This document shows positions 8,931-17,443 of a stretch of 64,000 nt of DNA, piece by piece; position 1 is the first letter of the stretch, and every line of letters starts with the position of its first letter. Origin of the DNA: Maritimibacter sp. 55A14 (GTDB taxonomy: Bacteria; Pseudomonadota; Alphaproteobacteria; Rhodobacterales; Rhodobacteraceae). The notes under the pieces are model-generated. The model saw only the letters and a list, made by a program, of their open reading frames with translations, ran no database searches and had not been told where the DNA came from. The DNA is taken from assembly GCF_003122205.1 (NCBI RefSeq), contig NZ_QEYE01000007.1:62001-126000 (forward strand). Reading direction: 5' to 3'. The translations under genes were made by a program, and so were the position numbers.

Positions 8931-9896
8931 TCAGGGGATTCGCATATCCCGCACGACGCTATGGTCCATCAGATATTGAATGGCTGGGATTTCGACGAAG
9001 AAGAGGACTCCCACGAGCCCGCAAAGAAAAACCACATAGGAAAGAAAACGAGGGTTCAGGTATAGCTTCTCGGGGTTCATCGCGACCGAAGCAGGTTGCA
9101 GGGCGATCTTTAAATACCACGCAAAGAGTAGCGCAAAAAAGGGAAACGAAATCAGGAACTCGATCTTGTATTTGATCAGAAATATGCCCATAAAAAACAC
9201 GGACGTGAGTGCATAGAAAAAAGCTGAAAGAAGCAAACTTTCTTCGGTATACACACCAAATGACCGACGGTAACGGCCCGCCCGCTCGGGATCTGCGATC
9301 ATACGGTACTCGGCGTAGCGCTTGATCGCCATCAGGTACGCTCCGCCCATCCAGTAGCATATTAGCAACGATGAGGGAGGCAGGATTATCGGCGTAGCCG
9401 CTGCCCAGCCCAGAATCAACCGAAGTGGATTGTTGACAGATTCAGACAGGACGTCGAGATACACTTTGTCCTTGGTTCGGATCGGCTCGACATTGTATAT
9501 CAAACCCATGCCGAGCAAGGCGAGGCCGGCGTAGAAGAACATCGGATAGAGCGTTGTCGCCAGCGCCAGACCCAGACCAGCAAGCGCGAAGTACTGCAAC
9601 ATTACATAGGACAAACGAATCTTGCCCTGCGCAGTCGGTCGCGCCGACTTCGTCGGATGGTGCCGGTCGAACTTTCCGTCCAGGAACTCGTTGATAGTGT
9701 AGTTGGCGGATGCAATCAGACAGGTCGCGGCGATTCCAACCGCAAGCCCCAGCAGGCTGCCCGCACCGAGATCATCGTCAATGACAAATGCCAGTGCTGC
9801 GCCTGGCAGCATGAAGATGTTCTTGAGCCAGTGATCGGGGCGCGCGATGGCAGCGTAGTTGCGTGCGCTCGCCCGTAGATGTACCAAACTCTCCAT
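8931..9896 (-). CDS. UbiA-family prenyltransferase, decaprenyl-phosphate phosphoribosyltransferase-like
   Basis: 321 residues with about eight membrane helices. The first polar motif is NYTINEFLDGKFDRHHPTK followed by ARPTAQGKI. The N-x-x-x-x-E-x-x-D/D-R-x-H-P-T-K-x-x-R-P pattern resembles mycobacterial DPPR synthase (Rv3806c) more than quinone-pathway UbiA. A second loop reads YNVEPIRTKDKVYLDVLSES. I chose ATG 9896; the upstream extension to a TTG at 9950 adds an unconvincing Cys-rich stretch. It heads the four-gene operon and is divergent from the acyltransferase. Predicted role: attaching phosphoribose (or similar) to polyprenyl phosphate at the inner membrane. Confidence 0.7.
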   Translation of the reverse strand: MESLVHLRASARNYAAIARPDHWLKNIFMLPGAALAFVIDDDLGAGSLLGLAVGIAATCLIASANYTINEFLDGKFDRHHPTKSARPTAQGKIRLSYVMLQYFALAGLGLALATTLYPMFFYAGLALLGMGLIYNVEPIRTKDKVYLDVLSESVNNPLRLILGWAAATPIILPPSSLLICYWMGGAYLMAIKRYAEYRMIADPERAGRYRRSFGVYTEESLLLSAFFYALTSVFFMGIFLIKYKIEFLISFPFFALLFAWYLKIALQPASVAMNPEKLYLNPRFLSYVVFLCGLVGVLFFVEIPAIQYLMDHSVVRDMRIP

Positions 9897-10096
9897 TGTT
9901 TCGCAGCATCCCAACCCATCGTGCCCAGTACATAAATGGTTACTGCACAATCAAAGCCGCGTCTATAGTTTGGCACTTGCGCACAGCGATTCATGGTCAG
10001 CAGGAGTTAATGGCAAAGAATCCCGGTAACCTTAGAGGAGTTAGAAACAGTTGAGCGCAATTATATTACAGTGCTGGCATGCAAGCGGGAGGCGAT

Positions 10097-12079
10097 ATGA
10101 GGCATCGCAGTGAAATCGACGGGCTCCGGGCTGTCGCAGTCGTGCCTGTGATCCTATACCATGCCGGATTCGGAGCGTTCGGCGGAGGCTATGTCGGGGT
10201 GGACGTCTTCTTCGTGATCTCCGGCTATCTGATTACCGGTATCATCTTGGATGATCTACAGCGCGGCAGATTTTCAATTGCGAATTTTTATGAACGTCGG
10301 ATGCGGCGCATTCTGCCTGCGCTTTTTCTCGTCATGTTTTTCTGCATAGCTGCGTTCTGGTTCATAATGCTTCCGGAACAGTTTTCGGATTTTTCGCAAA
10401 GCCTGGTCGCCACATCTGTTTTCGCTTCTAATGTCCTTTTCTGGCAAGAGAGCGGTTATTTTGCGGCCGCCAACGAATTCAAGCCACTCCTTCACACTTG
10501 GAGTCTCGCCGTTGAGGAGCAGTTCTATCTGTTTTTCCCCTTGATGTGTCTTTTGTTTTGGCGCCATCGGAGTCACACCCTCGTTTGGATCACTCTAGCG
10601 GTCATGTTCGCGAGCTTTGCGCTTTGCGAAATGGCTTGGCGAACTTATCCCCGTGCGAACTTCTATCTGGCTCCAACCCGAATTTGGGAACTTTTCGCGG
10701 GCTCGATTTGTGCGCATTTAATGATAGTGAATCGTTTTAAAGGCAACGCCGTGCTGTCTTTGATGGGGTTGGGAATGATCCTTGCTTCCGTCTTTTTGCT
10801 TGACAGTTCTGTGGGTTACCCGTCGAAATATGCACTTCTGCCTGTCGTCGGCACCGTGCTTGTTATCCTGTTCTCCGCGCCCGATGAGATGGCCGGGCGG
10901 TTACTCTCGATCCGTCCGCTGGTCTGGATCGGTCTTGTTAGTTACAGCGCCTATCTCTGGCACCAACCGATATTTGTTTTCGCTCGAATGGCGTCTCTGA
11001 CCTGGCCGACGCCCGAGAAAATGTTTGTGCTGTCGGCTCTCACCTTCCTTCCCGCCTATGTGAGCTGGCGCTTCGTCGAACAGCCGTTCCGGCGTGCTGA
11101 TCGGAGTATTTTCAATACGCGCCCGCGGGTCTTCGCGTTCTCGGCGGTAGGCATTTTAGGATTTGTAGTTCTCGGAACAGTGGGAGTCGTCGGGAATGGC
11201 CTGCCGTGGCGCATCGACTACGGCCGGGTCGCGGCGCTGCTCGCCTATCAGGAGTTCTCCTATCCCGAGCGCGACACGTGCTACCTAGTGAGGGAGGAGT
11301 TCCCAAGCGACACACAGATCGCGGATTGCGCGGCCGACGCTGATCGGCCGGCAGATGCAATATTCATTGGTGACAGCCATGCGGACGCATTGAACTACAC
11401 GCTTGGGAGAGCCCTGTCTGCGCAGGGACTCAACATGGCATTCACGGGAACGGAAAGTTGCCCACCAGTCATTGGATTTGTCCGGCAAGCGCCATACTAC
11501 GATTGTGATAAGAAGCTCCGCACGCTCCTCGTTCAGGTTCTGTCCAGCCCCGCGCAGTATGTCATCCTGCACGCGCGATGGTCCTATTATCTGGATGTTG
11601 AGCCCTTTGCCAACGGCGTTGGCGGTACCGATGGGGAGAATGGTGCGCTAACTCCGTTGACAGACATGAGGCGGCGAACGATTAGTGACGCCTATGCAGA
11701 TTTTGCGGAAAAGCTGGCGGAAGAAGGCAAAACGGTAGTTCTGATCTATCCTATACCCGAAGCTGGTTGGGATGTGCCCATGCATCTGGCCAAAATGGTG
11801 CTAAGAGGCATGGATGATCGCCCTCGGCTTTCGATCCCATACGATGCCGTTCTTCAGCGCAACGCTTCAGTGATCGAGGTCTTCGATTCGATTCAACAGG
11901 AAAGGATAATCCGGGTGCGGTCGGGTCTGGTGTTCTGCGATCCTGGTGCGAACAGGTGTTTTCAAGAGAGCGAATCCAACATTCCCCTCTATCGCGATCC
12001 AGATCACCTAACACACGAAGGGGCGGAAATGCTTGCGGCGGAGGTCGTGAGGCAGATGTTCCCGCCGAACGAGGGCTAG
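10097..12079 (+). CDS. Acyltransferase-3 / SGNH-domain O-acetylase (OafA-like)
   Basis: 660 residues. It starts RHRSEIDGLRAVAVVPVILY with the classical AT3 N-terminus and about ten helices to residue ~370. A soluble SGNH domain follows, with G-D-S427-H (IFIGDSHADA) and D634-P-D-H637 as nucleophile and Asp/His partners. GGGAGG lies 4 nt upstream of ATG 10097. Proteins of this architecture O-acetylate surface polysaccharide or LPS sugars: the membrane domain passes acetyl from acetyl-CoA to the periplasmic SGNH domain. It is divergent from the UbiA operon and shares its AT-rich composition. Confidence 0.88.
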   Translation: MRHRSEIDGLRAVAVVPVILYHAGFGAFGGGYVGVDVFFVISGYLITGIILDDLQRGRFSIANFYERRMRRILPALFLVMFFCIAAFWFIMLPEQFSDFSQSLVATSVFASNVLFWQESGYFAAANEFKPLLHTWSLAVEEQFYLFFPLMCLLFWRHRSHTLVWITLAVMFASFALCEMAWRTYPRANFYLAPTRIWELFAGSICAHLMIVNRFKGNAVLSLMGLGMILASVFLLDSSVGYPSKYALLPVVGTVLVILFSAPDEMAGRLLSIRPLVWIGLVSYSAYLWHQPIFVFARMASLTWPTPEKMFVLSALTFLPAYVSWRFVEQPFRRADRSIFNTRPRVFAFSAVGILGFVVLGTVGVVGNGLPWRIDYGRVAALLAYQEFSYPERDTCYLVREEFPSDTQIADCAADADRPADAIFIGDSHADALNYTLGRALSAQGLNMAFTGTESCPPVIGFVRQAPYYDCDKKLRTLLVQVLSSPAQYVILHARWSYYLDVEPFANGVGGTDGENGALTPLTDMRRRTISDAYADFAEKLAEEGKTVVLIYPIPEAGWDVPMHLAKMVLRGMDDRPRLSIPYDAVLQRNASVIEVFDSIQQERIIRVRSGLVFCDPGANRCFQESESNIPLYRDPDHLTHEGAEMLAAEVVRQMFPPNEG

Positions 12080-12284
12080 CCCGGAAACGCAGGCGGTCCG
12101 CTCAAGCCAGAAATGCAGGGACAAGGCCCGGCGATTGCATGAATTCGGACCGTGGTCCGACATCAGGTGTGGTGCGTGAGCGTTCTCTGATCTGGAGCAT
12201 GGTAGGCGCATGAATGGATTGAACCGGCAGGTGCAGGGCCGGCTCACTCAGCTGGAACCGAACGGACCCGCGGCGCGCTTCGAA

Positions 12285-12510
12285 ATGCGGCGCAGGTCAG
12301 CGTGCAACGGCCGCGTCTCCTCCGCCAACGCGGCGTCGTGGTACGGCGTCGCGCACGGGGCGTTCTCGCGCATCTCCGATGGTGCGCGCGGCTCGGACCC
12401 CGGTGACGAAGACATGGCCGCCAAGCCGTGCGGAGGTTCGGCCCCCCCCTCCATCGCGGTCTCGATGATCTCTGGCAGGGACGACCGTATCCTGCACGGG
12501 CGCCGCCAAG
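12285..12510 (-). pseudogene. Collapsed sulfotransferase relic (internal deletion)
   Basis: Read on the minus strand, fragments match the intact sulfotransferase at 48234-49271: GGHVFVTG from its N-terminal PAPS-binding region, followed almost at once by EPRAPSEMRE and DAALAEE from its C-terminus. About 730 bp of the intact gene is missing between the two parts, with the junction near 12401, and the two parts are in different frames. In the intact gene both breakpoints lie in CCAGCCC, so deletion between short repeats is likely. It lies in the 574-bp gap between the acyltransferase and the antitoxin, in which I see nothing else except the antitoxin promoter. Confidence 0.75.
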
Positions 12511-12605
12511 AGCCGGGTCAGCTTTCAAGGGCAGGCATGCGATAGCGATCCTGCGAACCGGAAAACCATTCGTTGCGGTCAGGCTGTCTTAAAGAAGACC
12601 GTATA

Positions 12606-12649
12606 TTGCCAATTGGCCTCATAATGGATATATAATGCCAAAAGGAGAG
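12606..12649 (+). promoter_or_regulatory. Promoter, operator palindrome and RBS of the Xre/RES toxin-antitoxin operon
   Basis: TATAAT at 12631-12636 with TTGCCA at 12606-12611 (19-bp spacer) forms a candidate sigma-70 promoter. A perfect 10-bp palindrome GCCAATTGGC (12608-12617) overlaps the -35 hexamer and is a plausible autoregulatory operator for the antitoxin. GGAGAG at 12644-12649 is 4 nt from the antitoxin ATG. Confidence 0.55.
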
Positions 12650-12653
12650 TCCA

Positions 12654-13064
12654 ATGGCACTTCAACCGGTCATAACCCGCGCGCCGAATTTCATCCCCGA
12701 CCGGATTACCGATGAGGAAGGGGGGGCGATGCTGCGCGCCGTCCTCAACCTGTTCCGAAAATGGGAGATCACGGACGACGAGGCCGCGGTTCTGCTCGAT
12801 CTCCCGGTCCGCACCTACCGGCGCTGGAAAGCCGGTCAGCCGGGGCGGCTCGATCGGGACAAGAAAGCGAGGCTGTCCAACTTACTGGGCATCCACAAAG
12901 CGCTTCGTATCATCTTTGTCGAACCGGGCCGAGCCTATGCCTGGATCAAGGCGCGAAACGAGGCATTCGGCGGTTGCTCGGCACTTGAGGTCATGCTCGG
13001 CGGCGAACTGACCGATCTCATGCGCGTTCGCCGCTATGTCGATGCGGAGCGCGGGGCTTGGTAG
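12654..13064 (+). CDS. Antitoxin, Xre/MbcA/ParS family (RES-type toxin partner)
   Basis: 136 residues. The N-terminal half carries a helix-turn-helix-like segment (ITDDEAAVLLDLPVRTYRRW), and the C-terminal half has the Xre/MbcA/ParS toxin-binding pattern (LLGIHKALRIIF, then W and NEAFGGCSALEVML). Position and size fit the antitoxin of RES-domain toxin-antitoxin modules, which neutralises the toxin and represses the operon. It overlaps the toxin start by 7 bp. The perfect palindrome in its promoter supports autoregulation. It sits at the right edge of the AT-rich glycan block. Confidence 0.88.
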   Translation: MALQPVITRAPNFIPDRITDEEGGAMLRAVLNLFRKWEITDDEAAVLLDLPVRTYRRWKAGQPGRLDRDKKARLSNLLGIHKALRIIFVEPGRAYAWIKARNEAFGGCSALEVMLGGELTDLMRVRRYVDAERGAW

Positions 13065-13774
13065 CCGACACGACCGGAATTCCGGTCAACCCCGTTCACT
13101 GGGAGCGCGCCGTCAGGATCATCCGCAGCGTTTACCCGCCGATTGACCTTTTCGAGGACATTGCCGAACCGGAGGATTGGCCCCTGCTCATCTCGGCCGA
13201 GCAGAAGACCAACCCGAGGCTCATGGAAACGATCGGCAATATCGACCTGGTTCCTGCCGGGCGGCGGGTCGGCGGGCTGGGGGCAAGTTACCTGATGGCG
13301 CCGTTCACCCATACCTGCCCGGATCGGCCAAGCCGCTTTTCGGATGGCCGGCTGGGCGTTCTCTACATCGCGCGTGATTTCGAGACCGCCGTCCACGAGA
13401 CCGCCCATCACCATGCGCGTTTCATGGCGGCCACGGACGAGGCGCCGGGCTGGGTATCGCAATTCCGCGAACTCCGGGTGGATGTCGATGCGGCCTTGCA
13501 TGACCTCCGTGGCAACACCCCGGCCTTTGAAGGGGTGCTCGATCCCGCGAACTATGCACCGGCGCAACGACTGGCCGCGGCGCTGCGGGACGCGGGTTCG
13601 GACGGTGTCGTTTATCCAAGCGTGCGGGGGGAGGGGGATTGCGTCGGGCTCTTCTATCCCGACCTCGCGCACGACCCCATCCAGGGCCGTCACCTCGACT
13701 ATCACTGGAACGGAACACGCGTCGATCTCATCCGGGATGCGACGACGGGGGATGTATTCCGTATCGTGGACTGA
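13058..13774 (+). CDS. RES-domain toxin (NAD+-degrading)
   Basis: 238 residues with the RES fold pattern: the N-terminal arginine region near PSRFSDGRLGVLYIA, then D-F-E-T-A-V-H-E-T with the conserved glutamate, and VVYPSVRGEG with the conserved serine. These give the family its R-E-S name. Characterised members (MbcT, Res) are NAD+ phosphorylases or glycohydrolases that arrest growth. The best start is TTG 13058, because the frame has no ATG or GTG before residue ~55 and translational coupling to the overlapping antitoxin is expected. Confidence 0.88.
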   Translation: MVADTTGIPVNPVHWERAVRIIRSVYPPIDLFEDIAEPEDWPLLISAEQKTNPRLMETIGNIDLVPAGRRVGGLGASYLMAPFTHTCPDRPSRFSDGRLGVLYIARDFETAVHETAHHHARFMAATDEAPGWVSQFRELRVDVDAALHDLRGNTPAFEGVLDPANYAPAQRLAAALRDAGSDGVVYPSVRGEGDCVGLFYPDLAHDPIQGRHLDYHWNGTRVDLIRDATTGDVFRIVD

Positions 13775-13956
13775 GAGGATCGGGACCCGGCAGACGCCTC
13801 GGAGCGGGTTTCAACCTTTCCGCCCTGCACATACTTCGCTCCGGCTGCCGAAAGTTTATGCAGATGCCGGAAATTTCGGCAATGCCTGCCGGGGCAGAGC
13901 TTGTTTCCCGCGAAAGCCGCTTGCCGAGATCCGTCGCGCGCGCCAATCGGTGGTCC

Positions 13957-14541
13957 ATGGGCGCGAAACTTACAGTCGTCGTGGTCGAGGAAGATCGTGA
14001 TCGGGCCATCGCGATCGTGGATGCGTTGAAGGACACTATCGACTGCGACGTGATCGTGATTGCGGATGCCAGCGGTCTGGCCCGAAAGATCGCGGCACAT
14101 GCACCGGATATCGTGCTGATAGATATCGACAACCCCACACGGGACATGCTGGAGGAACTGACCCTGGCCTCCGGTCCGCTGGAAAGGCCGGTGGCCATGT
14201 TCGTCTCTGGCGCGGCGGGAGGACTGGCGCAGGCCGCGATCGAGGCGGGCGTGTCGGCCTATGTGGTGGACGGGCTGTCGCCCGAACGGATCAAGCCGGT
14301 GATGGACACGGCCATCGCGCGGTTCAGCATGGTGCGCCAGATGCGGACCGAACTGGCCGAGACCCGCCGCGCGCTGGAAGAACGCAAGGTCATCGACCGC
14401 GCCAAGGGGCTGTTGATGAAGGCAAAGGGCATCGACGAAGAAGCAGCCTACGCATTGCTGCGCAAGACGGCGATGGATCGAGGGCGCCGGGTGGCCGATG
14501 TCGCCGAAGCTCTGGTCACGGCGTCGGGGCTGCTGGGATGA
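13957..14541 (+). CDS. nasT: NasT, ANTAR-domain nitrate-response antiterminator
   Basis: 194 residues. A receiver-like domain begins KLTVVVVEEDRDRA and includes VLIDIDNP. The C-terminal ANTAR domain (~130-190) has ERKVIDRAKGLLMKAKGIDE and ALLRKTAMDRG. NasT binds hexaloop hairpins in leader RNA to prevent termination once nitrate frees it from NasS. ATG 13957 gives the family length; an in-frame ATG at 13858 would add 33 residues before the receiver fold. The stop overlaps the nasS start (ATGA). The nrt leader downstream has a matching hairpin. Confidence 0.9.
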   Translation: MGAKLTVVVVEEDRDRAIAIVDALKDTIDCDVIVIADASGLARKIAAHAPDIVLIDIDNPTRDMLEELTLASGPLERPVAMFVSGAAGGLAQAAIEAGVSAYVVDGLSPERIKPVMDTAIARFSMVRQMRTELAETRRALEERKVIDRAKGLLMKAKGIDEEAAYALLRKTAMDRGRRVADVAEALVTASGLLG

Positions 14542-15713
14542 AGACGGTCCGGCTTCCTGTCGCCTTCATGCCGCTGGTCGACGCGGCGCCGCTGATCATC
14601 GCGCAGGAGATGGGGTTTGCCGAAGCCGAGGGCATCTCGCTGGACCTGATCGCCGCGCCGTCCTGGTCTTCGGTGCGTGACATGCTGGCCTTCGGCCGCG
14701 TGGATGCGGCGCATCTGTTGTCGCCGGTTCCGGTTGCCATGGCGATGGGGCTTGGCGGGGTGTCCACGCCCATCTCGGCGGTGTCCGTCCTTTCGGTCAA
14801 CGGTAATGTCATCGGCGTCGGCTGCGCGGTCGAGGACAGGCTGCGGGCGAGCGGCCATGCGTTCGATTTCTCCGATCCCGTCAGGGCGGCGGAGGCCCTG
14901 GCCGAGGTCCGGTCCGGCCCGCTGACCTTTGGTGTCCCGTTTCCGTTCTCCATGCATGTCGAGCTATTGCGCTACTGGTGCGCGGGAACGGCACTGGGGG
15001 CGGGCGGGATCGAGATTCGCACGGTGCCGCCGCCGCTGATGGCCGACGCGCTGGTCGCGGGCGATATCGATGCCTTCTGCGTGGGCGAACCCTGGGGCTC
15101 GGTCGCGGTGGATCAGGGGGCAGGCGCCCTGCTGTTGCCCGGCCGGGCGATCTGGGGCTTCGCGCCCGAAAAGGTGCTGGCGGTCCGCACCGACTGGGCC
15201 GAGACCGAGCCCGACCTGCTGGGCCGGCTGATGCGGGCGGTGTGGCAGGCCGGGCGCTGGCTGTCGAAGCCTGAAAGCCGCATCACCGCCGGGGAGATCC
15301 TGTCACGCAAAGCCTATCTGGACGTGGCCCCGGAACTGATCGACCGCGCCTTGTCCGGGCATCTGACGGTTTCCGGCCGGGGAGAGCAGCGCTGCGTCGA
15401 AACTTTTCTGGAGTTTCACCGGGGCGCTGCGACCTTTCCCTGGCGCAGCCAGGCGAAATGGATCGCCCGCCGGCTCGGCATGGCGCACGGGCTGGAAACG
15501 GCAGGGGCACTGGAGGAGGTGGCGCGCGTCTTCCGGGCTGATCTGCACCGTCGTCACCTGGCCGTGGCAGGCAGCGATCTGCCCGGCGCGTCGGAAAAGG
15601 TCGAAGGCGCGATTCGGCACGCCACGCCGGTCGCGTCGGCGCGCGGGGGGTTGAGTCTGCTGCCGGACGGGTTTTTCGATGGATGTATTTTTGATCCATC
15701 GGAGCATGTGTGA
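14538..15713 (+). CDS. nasS: NasS, cytoplasmic nitrate/nitrite sensor (CmpA/NrtA-like)
   Basis: 391 residues of the nitrate/bicarbonate-binding protein fold (LPVAFMPLVDAAPLIIAQEM at the start, CVGEPWGSVAV in the second lobe). It lacks a signal peptide, which separates the sensor NasS from the exported binding protein NrtA encoded next. NasS sequesters NasT in the absence of nitrate and releases it when nitrate binds. It is coupled to nasT by an ATGA overlap, so stoichiometric production is likely. It is followed by a 253-bp leader before nrtA. Confidence 0.9.
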   Translation: MKTVRLPVAFMPLVDAAPLIIAQEMGFAEAEGISLDLIAAPSWSSVRDMLAFGRVDAAHLLSPVPVAMAMGLGGVSTPISAVSVLSVNGNVIGVGCAVEDRLRASGHAFDFSDPVRAAEALAEVRSGPLTFGVPFPFSMHVELLRYWCAGTALGAGGIEIRTVPPPLMADALVAGDIDAFCVGEPWGSVAVDQGAGALLLPGRAIWGFAPEKVLAVRTDWAETEPDLLGRLMRAVWQAGRWLSKPESRITAGEILSRKAYLDVAPELIDRALSGHLTVSGRGEQRCVETFLEFHRGAATFPWRSQAKWIARRLGMAHGLETAGALEEVARVFRADLHRRHLAVAGSDLPGASEKVEGAIRHATPVASARGGLSLLPDGFFDGCIFDPSEHV

Positions 15714-15811
15714 CCGTTTTTTGGGCGCCTCGCCGCGCCACATGCGGTCAATCGGCCCGAAGACCTGTATTTCGGCTTGGCGGAATTGCTGCGCTGCGGC
15801 ATCATCTGCGT

Positions 15812-15863
15812 ATCGGCCTGCAACGGGGTGGGCCGATCCGAAATTCTCCCAATGACAGGGAAA
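15812..15863 (+). promoter_or_regulatory. Candidate ANTAR (NasT) RNA target in the nrtA leader
   Basis: 15812-15837 folds into a 10-bp stem (seven Watson-Crick pairs, two G-U wobbles, then a closing C-G) capped by the hexaloop AACGGG. A at loop position 1 and G at position 4 are the ANTAR-recognition bases. About 9 nt later a shorter TCCC/GGGA stem (15847-15861) carries loop AATGACA, again with A1 and G4 if the last A is bulged. Further GC-rich stems follow at 15887-15903 and 15929-15948, the latter with a TCCTCC loop. Neither has a strong T-run, so the terminator is not certain. Confidence 0.55.
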
Positions 15864-15966
15864 TCCTGAGCAAGGCCGCTCGCGCACCGCCGATATTCGG
15901 CGGGATGTGCAGTGGCCATTTTGCGTTTGCCCGGCTCCTCCGCCGGGCGCAACGAAAGGACAGACG

Positions 15967-17334
15967 ATGAGAAAGCTCCTCCTCGGCCTTGCCGCCTCAA
16001 CCGCGCTGGCAAGCCCGGCCTTCGCCGAAATGCTCGACCTGGAGAAGGACGAGCTCACCTTCGGCTTCATCAAGCTGACCGACATGGCCCCGCTCGCCGT
16101 GGCCTATGAACAGGGGTATTTCCTCGACGAGGGGCTCTTTGTCACGCTGGAGGCGCAGGCCAACTGGAAGGTTCTGCTCGACGGCGTGATCGGCGGGCAA
16201 CTGGACGGCGCGCATATGCTGGCCGGGCAGCCGCTGGCCGCAACCATCGGTTTCGGCACCGAGGCGCATATCGTCACGCCGTTTTCCATGGACCTGAACG
16301 GCAACGGCATCACCGTGTCGAACGAGGTCTGGGAGAAGATGTTGCCGCATATCCCCAGGATGGATGACGGCCGCCCGCAGCACCCGATTTCGGCCGAGGC
16401 GCTGGCCCCGGTGGTCGCGGAATACAAGGCCGAGGGCAAACCCTTCAATATGGGGATGGTCTTTCCGGTCTCGACCCATAATTACGAGCTGCGCTACTGG
16501 CTGGCCGCCGGCGGTCTGCATCCGGGCTATTACAGCCCCGAGAACGTGACCGGGCAGATCGGCGCCGATGTGTACCTCTCGGTCACTCCGCCGCCGCAGA
16601 TGCCCGCCACGCTCGAAGCCGGAACCATCCATGGCTATTGCGTGGGCGAGCCGTGGAACCAGCAGGCGGTGTTCAAAGGGATCGGCGTGCCGGTCATCAC
16701 CGATTACCAGCTTTGGAAGAACAACCCCGAGAAGGTGTTCGGGATCACCGCAGGGTTCGCCGGGGAGTATCCCAACACCACGCTGGCCGTGACCAAGGCG
16801 CTGATCCGCGCGGCGATGTGGCTGGACGAGAACGACAACGCCAACCGTCCCGAGGCGGTCGAGATTCTCAGTCGTCCGGAATACGTGGGCGCCGATTACG
16901 AGGTGATCGCCAACTCGATGACCGGCTTTTTTGAGTTCGAGAAGGGCGACAAGCGCGACATTCCCGATTTCAACGTCTTCTTCCGCCACAACGCGACCTA
17001 TCCCTTCTACTCGGACGCTGTCTGGTACCTGACGCAGATGCGGCGCTGGGGCCAGATCGCCGAGCCCAAGCCGGACAGCTGGTATGACGAGGTGGCGCGC
17101 TCGGTCTACAAGCCCGAGATCTATCTCGAGGCCGCGCGTCTGCTCGTCGATGAGGGTCTGGCGGATGAAGCCGATTTTCCCTGGAACAGCGACGGCTACA
17201 AGGCGCCGACACGGGCCGCCGATATCATCGACGGCATTCCATACGATGGCCGCGCGCCCAACGCCTATCTCGACAGCTTGCCCATTGGCCTGAAAGGCGA
17301 ACAGACTGTCGTCGGCACCGAGGTCGAAGGCTGA
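15967..17334 (+). CDS. nrtA: NrtA, periplasmic nitrate-binding protein of ABC importer
   Basis: 455 residues. A signal peptide ends at ASPAFA (residue ~20), followed by the NrtA/CmpA fold ([45 protein letters not shown]). It captures nitrate in the periplasm for NrtB/NrtCD. ATG 15967 is preceded by AAAGGA, and the signal peptide starts there. It is the first structural gene after the NasT-responsive leader. The 109-bp gap to nrtB contains a stable hairpin. Confidence 0.92.
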   Translation: MRKLLLGLAASTALASPAFAEMLDLEKDELTFGFIKLTDMAPLAVAYEQGYFLDEGLFVTLEAQANWKVLLDGVIGGQLDGAHMLAGQPLAATIGFGTEAHIVTPFSMDLNGNGITVSNEVWEKMLPHIPRMDDGRPQHPISAEALAPVVAEYKAEGKPFNMGMVFPVSTHNYELRYWLAAGGLHPGYYSPENVTGQIGADVYLSVTPPPQMPATLEAGTIHGYCVGEPWNQQAVFKGIGVPVITDYQLWKNNPEKVFGITAGFAGEYPNTTLAVTKALIRAAMWLDENDNANRPEAVEILSRPEYVGADYEVIANSMTGFFEFEKGDKRDIPDFNVFFRHNATYPFYSDAVWYLTQMRRWGQIAEPKPDSWYDEVARSVYKPEIYLEAARLLVDEGLADEADFPWNSDGYKAPTRAADIIDGIPYDGRAPNAYLDSLPIGLKGEQTVVGTEVEG

Positions 17335-17351
17335 CCCTTCCGAAACAGGAG

Positions 17352-17372
17352 GCCCCGGATCAGGTCCGGGGC
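17352..17372 (+). other. Intercistronic hairpin between nrtA and nrtB
   Basis: A perfect 8-bp stem GCCCCGGA/TCCGGGGC with loop TCAGG, followed by GCGTTTC. Stems in this position after a binding-protein gene usually stabilise the upstream mRNA or partly terminate, keeping the binding protein in excess of the permease. The weak T-run argues for partial rather than full termination. Confidence 0.6.
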
Positions 17373-17443
17373 GCGTTTCACCAGGATACCGCGCTCCGGG
17401 CACCACGGACCCAGGGCCTCTCCCTCAACCCGAGGAAAGCCAG

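Noticed and set aside
15887-15948. GC-rich stems before nrtA as a definite intrinsic terminator
   Set aside because: Neither stem is followed by a convincing T-run, so termination there is only a possibility.
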